In this document: positions 1 through 8,045 of the stretch, piece by piece
Layout of the letters: each line of letters starts with the position of its first letter
Numbering within the stretch: position 1 is the stretch's first letter
Assembly: GCA_963697205.1 (NCBI GenBank)
Contig: CAVONB010000007.1
Coordinates: 62,001-126,000 of the forward strand
Origin: CAVONB01 sp963697205
Lineage (GTDB): Bacteria; Pseudomonadota; Alphaproteobacteria; Rhizobiales; Hyphomicrobiaceae
DNA length: 64,000 nt
Direction of reading: 5' to 3'
Notes under the pieces: model-generated
What the model was told of the DNA's origin: nothing
Database searches by the model: none
Seen by the model: the letters and a program-made list of their open reading frames with translations, nothing else
Made by a program: the position numbers and the translations under genes

Positions 1-1
1 G

Positions 2-439
2 GCGGCGGAACTCAAGGAGGCACTCGGTGGCATCCCGATCGAGGGGCCGCACCAGGCGGACAAGTTCCTGATGGATAATCTGCAGGCGCAGGGCGCCAGC
101 ATGGGCATTGCCGGCCGCAACGTGGCGTCGGATCGCTGGCTGGACGACGGCGACACGGTCACGGTCGCGGGCCATGTGTTCGATGTGCGTCATTGCCCCG
201 GGCATTCGCCGGGCTCGGTCGTCTACATCAATCAGGCGCAGCGCTTCATCCTGATGGGGGACGTGCTGTTCAAGGGCTCGATCGGGCGCACGGATTTCCC
301 GTACGGCGACCATGCGGCGCTGATCGCGGCGATCAAGGCCAAGCTCCTAGTGCTCGACGATGCGTTCGCGTTCCTGCCTGGCCACGGGCCGATGAGCACG
401 ATCGGAGACGAGCGCACGACGAACCCATTCCTGGTTTAG
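2..439 (+). CDS. MBL-fold metallo-hydrolase, C-terminal part (5' end outside window)
   Basis: The reading frame is open from the window edge, so only about 145 C-terminal residues are present and the N-terminal HxHxDH metal motif lies outside. Visible metallo-beta-lactamase-fold signatures are the third-motif His in HCPGHSPGS, the bridging Asp in MGDVLF and the late His in LPGHGP. The ending GHGPMSTIGDERTTNPFL is typical of glyoxalase II-like MBL hydrolases of the YcbL type. Family knowledge suggests hydrolysis of a thioester or similar substrate in the cytoplasm with one or two Zn ions. The exact substrate cannot be told from this fragment. Confidence 0.9.
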   Translation, partial: AAELKEALGGIPIEGPHQADKFLMDNLQAQGASMGIAGRNVASDRWLDDGDTVTVAGHVFDVRHCPGHSPGSVVYINQAQRFILMGDVLFKGSIGRTDFPYGDHAALIAAIKAKLLVLDDAFAFLPGHGPMSTIGDERTTNPFLV

Positions 440-494
440 GCGGGGACAGGCACAAGTGCGCGGTCCGTGCGGGAGGGACGGGCGCTGCGGCGCC

Positions 495-899
495 TCAGAA
501 GCGGCGCTCCCAGTGGAAGTAGCCGGGGCCGCCGTCCAGGGCGTCGCGTCCCATCGTCTCGAACACGTCGAGAGACTGGAGGCGCAACGTCTCCGAGCAG
601 TTGTTGCGCACGCAGTCAACCCAGGTGCCGCCGGGAAGTCGAACCTGCCAGCCCCATTTGCCGCGACGGACGGGGCCCGATGCCGTGCCGTGCCCCCAGC
701 GGCTCTCCGCGGTGACGTATCCGGCATAAGGCGAGGTTCTGCGGCCCGCGGCCTCGGCAGCCGTGGAGGCGAACAGCACTGTGCCGGCGAGGCTGCAGAC
801 GAGGGCGAGTGCGAGGCCGCCGGCAAGGCTGGCGCGCGCGGCGCGCATGGACATGCGCGAGTCGGGGCCGATGCCGGCGAGAGCCTGGATCTTTGGCAT
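495..899 (-). CDS. small secreted protein of unknown function
   Basis: 134 codons. The ATG at 899 gives a 15-residue leader before a second plausible start at 854 (MSMRAARASL), which would put the signal peptide at the very N-terminus. A hydrophobic stretch (LALALVCSLAGTVLFAS) ending in AEAA-G predicts export. The mature part is about 85 residues, with two cysteines in VDCVRNNCSE, probably a disulphide, and the end GPGYFHWERRF. I recognise the style of small Hyphomicrobiales periplasmic hypothetical proteins but no named domain. It is followed by the converging MBL gene. No function is assigned. Confidence 0.65.
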   Translation of the reverse strand: MPKIQALAGIGPDSRMSMRAARASLAGGLALALVCSLAGTVLFASTAAEAAGRRTSPYAGYVTAESRWGHGTASGPVRRGKWGWQVRLPGGTWVDCVRNNCSETLRLQSLDVFETMGRDALDGGPGYFHWERRF

Positions 900-1111
900 G
901 GTTGTGGCGTCCTCGAAGTCTTCCTCGACGTCTGGGCATCCGGGATGTGTGGGCATCCAGGACGCAGGGAGCCCGCCGACAGGCCGCCGTTCGCGGTGTC
1001 TGCGAACCGATTTGAACGCTCGATACCACGAATACAGGGGCCAAAGAACGACCGCGGCGGCCGGCATGTGCGGATTGCCACGGGGTGTGGCCGGGCGAAC
1101 AGCCTGCCGGC

Positions 1112-1600
1112 TCAACTGCTGCGGGCGAGGTCGATGTCCACGCGCTTCAGCCCGCTGCCCTGGGTCGAGATGCCGACCGACTGGCTCGACCCGCGGGTCG
1201 CCACCGACATCGACGCCGTGAGGCCGCCTCCGATGACGGACAGGTTGATGTTGGAGGCGCTGACACGGCCGGTGACTTGGCCGGTGGCGTTGAACGTGCG
1301 CTCCTCCCAGCTGCCGGAGACGTCGCCGCCGTTCGACTGAAGCTGGGAACGCAACTCGATCCGATAGCTTGCCGAGGCGCAGCGGATCGCCATGCCCAGC
1401 CCCACGCCGCCGTCCTTGGGCGTGTAGTAGGCATTGCACTTGATCCGCTCGGTGGCACCGCTGTCTAGCTGGATGCGCCCGCTGCCCGACCACGTGCCGG
1501 AGAACGGGCTGAACGGGCCGTCCGCGTTAGCGGTCGCGCCGGGAATGGCTGCAATGGCCAGCAAGGCGGCAAATGCCACCGTGAGTCGATACGAGGTCAT
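1112..1600 (-). CDS. secreted hypothetical protein with repeated beta-type sequence
   Basis: 162 residues starting MTSYRLTVAFAALLAIAAI, a clear signal peptide with likely cleavage after ATANA. The mature chain begins FSPFSGTWSGSGRI and continues with alternating hydrophobic and polar stretches rich in Gly and Ser, which predicts a small beta-sheet or lipocalin-like fold. Two cysteines (RIKCNAYY and AIRCASAS) could pair in the periplasm. Proteins starting with this FSGxWSGxG pattern are widespread in Hyphomicrobiales, but I know of no established function. It lies in the same direction as the secreted gene at 495-899, separated by about 210 bases. Confidence 0.75.
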   Translation of the reverse strand: MTSYRLTVAFAALLAIAAIPGATANADGPFSPFSGTWSGSGRIQLDSGATERIKCNAYYTPKDGGVGLGMAIRCASASYRIELRSQLQSNGGDVSGSWEERTFNATGQVTGRVSASNINLSVIGGGLTASMSVATRGSSQSVGISTQGSGLKRVDIDLARSS

Positions 1601-1789
1601 GGGCCTCCCTCATGCATCGCACGCATACCACACGGGGCCGGCACCATACCCCAGGTGCACTGATTTGACGATGCCCGACTTGCGCTTCACGCAAGATGGC
1701 GTGGCACAAATACTCATGCGGAGCTGAAGCGACCGTTCGCAGCCCGTCGAGCAAGGGTTGGCACACGCAACAGAGGCGCGCGCTGGCGT

Positions 1790-2422
1790 CTACGGCGCAG
1801 TGGATTCGAGCTGGCGGCGCAACATTGCGAGGATGATGTCGCGCTGGCGCGGGTCGAGGCGGCCGTGTCCGCTCATGAATGCCGCGATGTCACGACCCGA
1901 ATAGCGACCGACCAGCGCATCGTCGCGCACGATCAGGTGTGAGCGAGCGAGGACCACCGCGCGGTCGTGGCAGCCCAGGCACTTGTCCTGATAGAGCCAG
2001 CCGGTCGGCAGGATGGCGCCAAAGTGGTCGACCAGTGCCTTGACCTCGTCCGGGGTCTGGGTGGTGCCGCGGTGACTGGGCAGGATCTGGCCCAGGGGCC
2101 GTCCCGAGCGCGCGCCTATGACCACACCGTCGACCGCCTTCAGGGACTGCTTGGCGAAGTCGCCTCCATGGGGGGCGTGGCAACCCGAGCAGCGGGCTTC
2201 GTAGAGCGCGTGGGGATCGATGACGGGGCTGGCCGGCGGGGGTGGGGACGCCGATGGGGCAGGATTCGTTGCTGGCGCAACCGGTTGCTGGGCGGCTGCC
2301 GGGAACAGCGCTGCAAGGGACAGCAACAGGCCCGCGGCAATGGCCGGCCAGACGGCCAGCGATCGGGGTGAGGGGAGGTGAGGGCGAAGCGTGCTGGCGG
2401 GATGCGTGGGCTGGGTGGGCAT
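1790..2422 (-). CDS. dihaem c-type cytochrome, exported
   Basis: 210 residues. A membrane or signal segment at about 24-44 ends in AAAQQ, followed by a Pro/Ala/Ser-rich linker (45-68) and a haem-binding domain. Two CxxCH haem c motifs are visible: CSGCH at 78-82 and CLGCH at 148-152. The HxxPHGG after the first site and SHRGTTQTPDEVKALVDHF fit a cytochrome c domain with an axial His or Met further on. It should act as a periplasmic electron carrier or as a small haem subunit of a dehydrogenase. No partner enzyme is adjacent. A long upstream gap (2423-2717) separates it from the divergent secretion genes and presumably holds both promoters. Confidence 0.85.
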   Translation of the reverse strand: MPTQPTHPASTLRPHLPSPRSLAVWPAIAAGLLLSLAALFPAAAQQPVAPATNPAPSASPPPPASPVIDPHALYEARCSGCHAPHGGDFAKQSLKAVDGVVIGARSGRPLGQILPSHRGTTQTPDEVKALVDHFGAILPTGWLYQDKCLGCHDRAVVLARSHLIVRDDALVGRYSGRDIAAFMSGHGRLDPRQRDIILAMLRRQLESTAP

Positions 2423-2717
2423 GGGGTGGTCCTGGACCGGGCGACAGTGTGCTGATGGTTAAGTCTTCCGCGCGCGAATGCCATGACGCACGTCAACACG
2501 TCGGGCGGCGACCGTGTCGCAGTGGTGTCAACCTCGCACGTCCACGATCCGAATTGGCACGGGCGAAACCGGGTGGGGGTTGTCTGGGGCCCGCTGCTCA
2601 AACCCAATTTCAACCCTGCGAGGTCCGTGGTATGAATTTCGCATAGAGGGTGCGGCGAGCGTTGCGTGATTTGCAGCGAGGGCGCGTGGTTGTTGGTTAA
2701 GAGGCTTTGCGGACCTC

Positions 2718-4871
2718 ATGCGTATGATTCTACGGACTCTGGGCTGGACGCTGTTTGCAGGTTCAGCCGCAGGCTTTGTCTACGACGAGGTTCACCGGGC
2801 CAAGTCCCGGTTTGCCGACCTGGTCACGGGCGGGCTTGGCCATTGGGCCGAGTGGCACCGCCAGAGCCATGACTGGGTCAGCGACCATGTTTCCGGCCTG
2901 GTGACGCAGGCGGGCCTTGGCGAGGCGACAACGAGCCTTCTCGATCTGCCGGCCTTTCCGGTGATGATCGTGCTCGGCGTTCTCATTCTTTGGCTGACGG
3001 GTGCGTCCGGCAGCGAATTGCGCCCGATCGACATCGTGCGGCGGCCGGAACGCACGGATGGGCCGGCGCCACGGCGCACCGTGCCCGTGCCGTCGGCCGC
3101 GCAAGCGCGGGGGGCGCCCGCTGTGGCTCCGGGGATGGAGCTGCGTTCGGCTCTCGTTTCGGTGCGCTCGGCCTTCCTGGGCGTGGCGGTCTTCAGCGGC
3201 TTTGTGAACATCCTGATGCTCACGGGTTCGTTCTTCATGCTCGAAGTCTACGATCGCGTGCTGCCGAGTCGCAGCGTGCCGACACTCGTCGGCCTCAGTC
3301 TGCTGGCGCTGTTGCTGTTTGCGATGATGGGCGGCATCGACTTCGTGCGAACGCGCATGCTGACGCGCATCGGCGGCGTGCTCGACGAGACGGTCAGCGG
3401 CCGCGTGCATGACGCCGTGATGCGCCTGCCGCTCAAGGTCGCCCAACGCAACGACGGCCTGCAGCCGCTGCGAGATCTCGACACCGTGCGTAGCTTCCTG
3501 GGTGGCCTGGGGCCGACGGCGCTGTTCGACATGCCATGGGTGCCGCTCTACATCGGCATCATCTATCTGTTCCATCCATTGCTCGGTTTGGTCGCGATCG
3601 CCGGTGCGATCATCCTCGTCAGCCTGACACTGCTGACGGAGGTGTTCACCAGCAAGGCGGCACGCAAGGCAAGCGAGATGTCGCTGCAGCAGAACGGGCT
3701 TGCAGACGCGAGCCGGCGCAACGCCGAGGTCGTGTCGGCGATGGGCATGGGTGGGGTGATGCAGGCGCGGTGGCAAGCGATGCACCGCAGCTATGTCGCC
3801 TCGCAGGGGCGCGCGAGCGATGTCGCGCTCGGCTTCGGCGCCTTCTCCAAGGTGCTGCGCATGGTCCTGCAGTCGGGCGTGCTGGCGCTGGGCGCCTATC
3901 TCGTGATCCATGGCGAGGCGACGGCCGGCATCATCATCGCCGGCTCGATCCTGGTCTCTCGCGCGCTAGCACCGATCGAGCTTGCGATCGCGAACTGGCG
4001 GGGCTTCGTGGCCTCGCGCCAGAGCTGGAATCGCATCAATCAGCTGCTCAAGCTGCTGCCGCCCGAGCCCGAGCCGCTGGCGTTGCCTGCGCCGCAGCAA
4101 TCGCTGAGCGTTGAAGGGCTGACCGGTGGTCCGCCCGGTGCGACGAAGGCCGTCGTGCAGGACGTGACGTTCAAGCTGCAGGCCGGCGACGGGCTGGCGA
4201 TCATGGGGCCGAGCGCTTCGGGCAAGTCGACGCTCGTGCGGATGCTGGTAGGCGTGTGGCGCGGGCGCGGGGCGGTCCGCCTCGACGGCGCGACGATCGA
4301 GCAGTGGTCGAACGAGGATCTCGGCCGTGTGGTCGGCTACCTGCCGCAGGACGTGGAACTGTTCTCGGGCACGGTGGCCGAAAACATCGCGCGCTTCGAT
4401 CCCGACGCGCAGCCCGAAGCCATCATCGCCGCCGCCAAGGCGGCGGGGGCCCACGACATGATCGTGGGCCTGTCCGACGGCTACGACACCCACATCGGCG
4501 ATCACGGCAGTGCGTTGTCGGCGGGCACCCAGCAGCGGGTGGCGCTGGCGCGTGCGCTTTATGGCGATCCATTCCTGATCGTTCTCGACGAGCCGAACTC
4601 GAACCTCGACGCGGATGGCGAAGCCGCGCTGACCCAGGCGATCATGGGTGCGCGTGGTCGCGGCGCGATCGTCATCGTAGTTGCACACCGGCCCAGTGCA
4701 CTGGCCGCGCTCGGGCACGTCCTGGCTATTTACAAGGGCCGGCCACAGGCGTTCGGTCCGAAGGAAGAGGTGCTGCCCAAGATCCTGCGTCCCGCGACAG
4801 CGGCAACCGGCCCCGGACAAGGACCTGGTCCCGGCGGCCTGCCGCGTGTTGCCAGCGTGGTGAAAGGGTAA
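2718..4871 (+). CDS. type I secretion ABC permease/ATPase (PrtD-like) with N-terminal extension
   Basis: 717 residues, longer than the roughly 550-590 of PrtD-type exporters because of about 140 extra N-terminal residues. The extension has a hydrophobic segment at 7-21, an amphipathic stretch, another membrane segment at 80-95 and a Pro/Arg-rich linker. The canonical core begins near 141. The type I permease domain occupies about 145-440 and the nucleotide-binding domain about 460-690, with Walker A GPSASGKST (497-505), an LSAGTQ signature (600-605) and Walker B FLIVLDEP (619-626). It should export an unfolded substrate across both membranes with an HlyD partner and an outer membrane TolC. 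The adaptor gene starts 4 bases after the stop. No secreted RTX substrate is recognisable nearby. Confidence 0.93.
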   Translation: MRMILRTLGWTLFAGSAAGFVYDEVHRAKSRFADLVTGGLGHWAEWHRQSHDWVSDHVSGLVTQAGLGEATTSLLDLPAFPVMIVLGVLILWLTGASGSELRPIDIVRRPERTDGPAPRRTVPVPSAAQARGAPAVAPGMELRSALVSVRSAFLGVAVFSGFVNILMLTGSFFMLEVYDRVLPSRSVPTLVGLSLLALLLFAMMGGIDFVRTRMLTRIGGVLDETVSGRVHDAVMRLPLKVAQRNDGLQPLRDLDTVRSFLGGLGPTALFDMPWVPLYIGIIYLFHPLLGLVAIAGAIILVSLTLLTEVFTSKAARKASEMSLQQNGLADASRRNAEVVSAMGMGGVMQARWQAMHRSYVASQGRASDVALGFGAFSKVLRMVLQSGVLALGAYLVIHGEATAGIIIAGSILVSRALAPIELAIANWRGFVASRQSWNRINQLLKLLPPEPEPLALPAPQQSLSVEGLTGGPPGATKAVVQDVTFKLQAGDGLAIMGPSASGKSTLVRMLVGVWRGRGAVRLDGATIEQWSNEDLGRVVGYLPQDVELFSGTVAENIARFDPDAQPEAIIAAAKAAGAHDMIVGLSDGYDTHIGDHGSALSAGTQQRVALARALYGDPFLIVLDEPNSNLDADGEAALTQAIMGARGRGAIVIVVAHRPSALAALGHVLAIYKGRPQAFGPKEEVLPKILRPATAATGPGQGPGPGGLPRVASVVKG

Positions 4872-4875
4872 GCCG

Positions 4876-6186
4876 ATGGCGAGCGAGCAACTCATCCAAT
4901 TGCGCGGCGCCATTCGCCGCTACATGCTCGCCGGTGCGATCCTGGTGGTCGTGCTGGCCGGTGGTGTCGGCGGCTGGGCGGCGACCACAGAGATATCCGG
5001 CGCCGTGATCGCGACCGGCAGCGTGGTGGTCGAATCCAACGTCAAGAAGGTGCAGCATCCCAGCGGCGGCATTGTCGGTACGCTTGCCGTCCGCGAAGGC
5101 GCGTACGTCAATGCGGGGGACCTTCTCGTCCGCCTGGACGACACCATGACACGCGCCAGCCTGGCGATCGTGACAAAGAATCTGCGCGAAATGAATGCCC
5201 GGAAGGCGCGGCTGGAAGCCGAGCGCGACGGGCGTGCCGACATCGTCTTTCCCGACACGCTCGCGGGTGAAGCGTCGATCCCGGAGGTCGCGGCGTTGCT
5301 GGCGGGCGAACGGCGCCTGTTTGAGCTGCGCCAGACGGCGCGGACGGGACAGAAGGACCAGTTGCGCCAGCGGATCGCGCAGTTGAAGGAAGAGCTGAAT
5401 GGGCACGAGGCGCAGCGGACAGCCAAGTCTCGCGAGATCGAGCTGATCGAGCGCGAGCTGAAGGGCGCGCGGGAGCTTTTCGGCAAGAACCTGATGCCGA
5501 TCACCAAGCTGACGGCGCTGGAGCGGGAAGCCACGCGCCTCAACGGCGAACGTGGGCAGATCATCGCCGCGTCGGCGCAGGCCAAGGGACGGATTGCGGA
5601 GATCGAGCTACAGATCGTGCAGATCGACCGGGAGCTGTCGAGCGAGGTCAGCAGGGACCTGCGCGAAACGGAAGCGCGCATCGGCGAATACGTGGAGCGG
5701 CAGATCGCGGCCGAGGACCAGCTGCGCCGGATTGATATCCGAGCACCGCAGGCCGGCACGGTGCTACAACTCGCCGTGCATACGGTGGGCGGCGTGATCG
5801 GCGGCGGCGAGGTGCTGATGCTGATCGTGCCCCACGGCGACGATCTGACGATCGAAGTGAAAGTGTCGCCCGCTGATATCGATCAACTGAGTGTGGGGCA
5901 GCCGGCGCTGATGCGCTTTTCCGCCTTCAACCAGCGCACGACGCCGGAGGTGGAGGGCAAGGTGGAGCGGATCGCCGCGGACGTGACGACCGACCAGCGC
6001 TCCGGGATGAGCTACTACGTGGTGCGGATCGCGCTGCCGGATGAGCAGTTGAAGCGGCTCGGCGACGTGAAGCTGGTGCCGGGCATGCCGGTCGAGGCCT
6101 TCATGAAGACTGGCGATCGCAAGGTGCTCAGTTATCTCGTCAAGCCGCTGACCGACCAGTTCTCGCGCGCCTTCCGGGAAAAATAG
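4876..6186 (+). CDS. HlyD-family periplasmic adaptor of type I secretion (PrtE-like)
   Basis: 436 residues, normal length for the family. A short cytoplasmic N-terminus precedes one membrane helix (about 16-36, MLAGAILVVVLAGGVGGWAA). A first half-lipoyl segment follows (QHPSGGIVGTLAVREGAYVNAGDLLVRL), then a long coiled-coil hairpin of charged heptads (about 95-275) and the second half-lipoyl segment (IRAPQAGTVLQLAVHTVGGVI). The C-terminal beta-barrel domain contains VSPADIDQLSVGQPALMRFSAF. It bridges the ABC protein and outer membrane channel. It begins four bases after the ABC gene and is therefore almost certainly co-transcribed and translationally coupled. Confidence 0.95.
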   Translation: MASEQLIQLRGAIRRYMLAGAILVVVLAGGVGGWAATTEISGAVIATGSVVVESNVKKVQHPSGGIVGTLAVREGAYVNAGDLLVRLDDTMTRASLAIVTKNLREMNARKARLEAERDGRADIVFPDTLAGEASIPEVAALLAGERRLFELRQTARTGQKDQLRQRIAQLKEELNGHEAQRTAKSREIELIERELKGARELFGKNLMPITKLTALEREATRLNGERGQIIAASAQAKGRIAEIELQIVQIDRELSSEVSRDLRETEARIGEYVERQIAAEDQLRRIDIRAPQAGTVLQLAVHTVGGVIGGGEVLMLIVPHGDDLTIEVKVSPADIDQLSVGQPALMRFSAFNQRTTPEVEGKVERIAADVTTDQRSGMSYYVVRIALPDEQLKRLGDVKLVPGMPVEAFMKTGDRKVLSYLVKPLTDQFSRAFREK

Positions 6187-6301
6187 GCCGCTCTTCGAGG
6201 CTCGTGTCGGTTATCGAGCCAGTCTTCGAGCCGGTGCACGGGAACGGGCTGCCGGCGACAGATGCGGAGGCCCGTCGCCACGCGGAACGTGGCGCCGGCG
6301 T

Positions 6302-6964
6302 TCAAGCCGTCAGGCGTTTCAGCAGACCGATCGAGGAGCGCGAGGCGCATAAGGCCGGCCGGCCGGGCCGATCGGGTAGCGATGCGTGCGCGCTCGTCAG
6401 CGAGAACTGCGGCAGGATCAGCACATCGACATCGCGGAATATGTCCTGCTGCGAGGCAGCCGACAGCATCTGATCGTGGCGGGTGCGCTCTCCGGTCTCG
6501 AACAGCGGTCGCGCGGCGGTCTCGACGTGCTCCAGCGTGGTGAAGCTCTTGGCGTTGGCGGCCGCATAACGGTTCATGTCGCGCACGAGGTCGTCGATCG
6601 ACTGGCGGACCGTGGAGAGAATGCCGAAGCGGCTGCCGATGGCGAAGGCTTCCTCGATCAGGCCCTGCGAGCTGGTGACGACGGGGACGCGAATGTCGCT
6701 GCGCAGCTGCTCGATCAGCGCGCCGAAGACGGAGCCGGTGAACATCATCGCGTCGGCGCCGGCGGCCTCGCCGTGGCGCAGCAGGGCCATGACGCGCGCC
6801 TCGATGACGGGCGTCAGGCCGGTGCCTCGGTAGAATACGTCCTGATAGATCGTGTCATCGACCAGCTGGCTCAGCTCGGCTTCGGGCCACAGGGCGGCGA
6901 AGGCCTCGCCCACGTCGGGCACGATGCGCGAGGTCGGCGAAACGACGACGATGCGGGTCTTCAT
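6302..6964 (-). CDS. Asp/Glu/hydantoin racemase-like protein, paralogue 1
   Basis: 220 residues from the ATG at 6964, preceded by AAGGAG at good spacing. Upstream in-frame codons were rejected because homology to the sister gene begins at this Met. The fold signature is an N-terminal RIVVVSPTSRI strand, GADAMMFTGSVFGALIE, and a late DVLILPQFSLTSAHA. At the first catalytic position, where paralogue 2 has Cys (YTCSAFG), this protein has Gly77 (FTGSVFG). Its only cysteine is in the C-terminal PALCASRS. Family members racemise or cleave small acids with two Cys, so activity here is uncertain. It is transcribed divergently from paralogue 2 over a repeat-bearing 320-base gap. Confidence 0.8.
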   Translation of the reverse strand: MKTRIVVVSPTSRIVPDVGEAFAALWPEAELSQLVDDTIYQDVFYRGTGLTPVIEARVMALLRHGEAAGADAMMFTGSVFGALIEQLRSDIRVPVVTSSQGLIEEAFAIGSRFGILSTVRQSIDDLVRDMNRYAAANAKSFTTLEHVETAARPLFETGERTRHDQMLSAASQQDIFRDVDVLILPQFSLTSAHASLPDRPGRPALCASRSSIGLLKRLTA

Positions 6965-7070
6965 GGAGCGCTCCTTCTTGTTGTTGGTACCGCCGTCCGG
7001 CCTGGGTGCCGCCGACGGGGCCGCGGCCGATCGGCGGGAGAGGATTTGACGGCGCGTCGCCATCGCCTTT

Positions 7071-7084
7071 AGTGTTCCGACACT
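7071..7084. promoter_or_regulatory. candidate operator palindrome between divergent racemase genes
   Basis: AGTGT-4-ACACT forms a short perfect inverted repeat about 105 bases upstream of paralogue 1 and 200 upstream of paralogue 2, followed at once by another GACACT. The position between divergent genes and the symmetry fit a dimeric repressor or activator site. No regulator gene is adjacent, so this is inference only. Confidence 0.3.
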
Positions 7085-7135
7085 GACACTTGGTTCCCAA
7101 GCCTCAGCCCGGAACCCTAGCTTAGCCTCTCGTTT

Positions 7136-7198
7136 GTGTTCTGGATTCAAGAACGCTTGATGGTCTGCGCCCGGAATCAAGCGTCCGATCCAGAACAC
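7136..7198. repeat. intergenic imperfect inverted repeat (cruciform-forming)
   Basis: Two nested stems are visible. GTGTTCTGGAT (7136-7146) pairs with ATCCAGAACAC (7188-7198), and ACGCTTGA (7153-7160) pairs with TCAAGCGT (7177-7184). The central loop is about 16 bases. The right arm AGCGTCCGATCCAGAA resembles a sequence at 24859-24874 (one mismatch in 16), which suggests a dispersed intergenic element. It could also act as a terminator-like or regulator-binding structure for the divergent genes. There is no U tract. Confidence 0.6.
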
Positions 7199-7285
7199 TA
7201 GCTTGCCGCCGTCGCAGCATCAGAGCCAGCCCATTCGTGGTCGCATCGATCGCGGGCGCGGGGATTTCCGGAGAGTACCAGCCCA

Positions 7286-7945
7286 ATGACCAAACGCATC
7301 GCGGTGATCAGCGTCGCGTGGATCGCCATGCAACCCGTCGCGGAGGCCTTCGCGCACCTGTGGCCGGAGGCGGAGTGCGACAACATCCTCGACGACGGCC
7401 TCTTCCGGGAGCGGGGCAAGACGGACGACTTGAAGCAGCCGCTGTTCGACCGCATCGTCCAGCTCGGCGCGTATGCGCGTCAGAGCGAGGCCGACGGCAT
7501 TCTCTACACCTGCTCCGCGTTCGGCGCTGCGATCGAGGCGGTGCAGGCGCGTTTCTCCATACCGGTGTTGAAACCCAACGAGGCGATGTTCGAAGCGGCA
7601 CTCGATGCGGGCACGCGGATTGGCATGCTGGCGACGGCGCCCTTCGCCGTGGCGCAACTGGAGGACGAGTTCCGCGAGATGGCGGCCAAGCGGGGCGGCG
7701 GGGCGACACTGAAGACCCGGCTCGTCGATGGCGCGATGGTCGCCCTGACCGGCGGGGATGCTGCGACCCACAACCGGCTGATTGCGGAGGCGGCGCCGGA
7801 TCTCGCCGGCTGCGATGCCGTTGTCCTGGCTCATTTCTCGACGTCGCGGGCGCAAGCGCTGGTCGGGGAACGGCTGCCGGTGCCGGTGCTGACGGCGCCG
7901 GGGGCGGCGGTCCTCAAGCTGAAACGTGCGTTGACCGGGGCGTGA
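7286..7945 (+). CDS. Asp/Glu/hydantoin racemase-like protein, paralogue 2
   Basis: 219 residues. It shares length, the EAFAHLWPEAE segment near residue 20 and overall layout with the divergent gene at 6302-6964, so the two are duplicated paralogues. The first catalytic Cys is present (Cys76 in YTCSAFG). The position of the second catalytic Cys, usually late in the chain, reads VLTAPGAAV here. The DAVVLAHFSTSRAQAL motif is characteristic of this racemase/isomerase superfamily. Reaction and substrate are unknown; hydantoin, aspartate/glutamate and arylmalonate-type acids are family possibilities. It converges with the acyltransferase-like gene at 8046-8723. Confidence 0.82.
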   Translation: MTKRIAVISVAWIAMQPVAEAFAHLWPEAECDNILDDGLFRERGKTDDLKQPLFDRIVQLGAYARQSEADGILYTCSAFGAAIEAVQARFSIPVLKPNEAMFEAALDAGTRIGMLATAPFAVAQLEDEFREMAAKRGGGATLKTRLVDGAMVALTGGDAATHNRLIAEAAPDLAGCDAVVLAHFSTSRAQALVGERLPVPVLTAPGAAVLKLKRALTGA

Positions 7946-8045
7946 GACGGCGCCTCAGCTTGGGACAAACGGGCAGCTCCCAGGCGTGGGCGCTACGCCG
8001 GTTTCCAGGTTGTTGCGCCCCGCGCCGGCGTCGCCGGCTGCGCGC

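Noticed and set aside
921..966. Direct repeat GGGCATCC upstream of a secreted protein gene
   Set aside because: Only eight identical bases twice; not distinguishable from chance in this composition.
495..1493. A long minus-strand open frame covering 332 codons
   Set aside because: Only its last part looks like a protein (signal peptide and secreted domain from about 899 or 854); the first 200 codons are the antisense/out-of-frame shadow of the secreted gene at 1112-1600 and the intergenic region.
2763..3911. A 382-codon frame antisense to the exporter gene
   Set aside because: Composition is His/Arg/Gln-rich without domains and it mirrors the ABC transporter codons; GC-rich DNA yields many such antisense frames.
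8026..8045. GCCGGC-rich palindrome at the end of the acyltransferase gene as a terminator
   Set aside because: Short symmetric GC sequence without a T run; such palindromes are frequent in this DNA.
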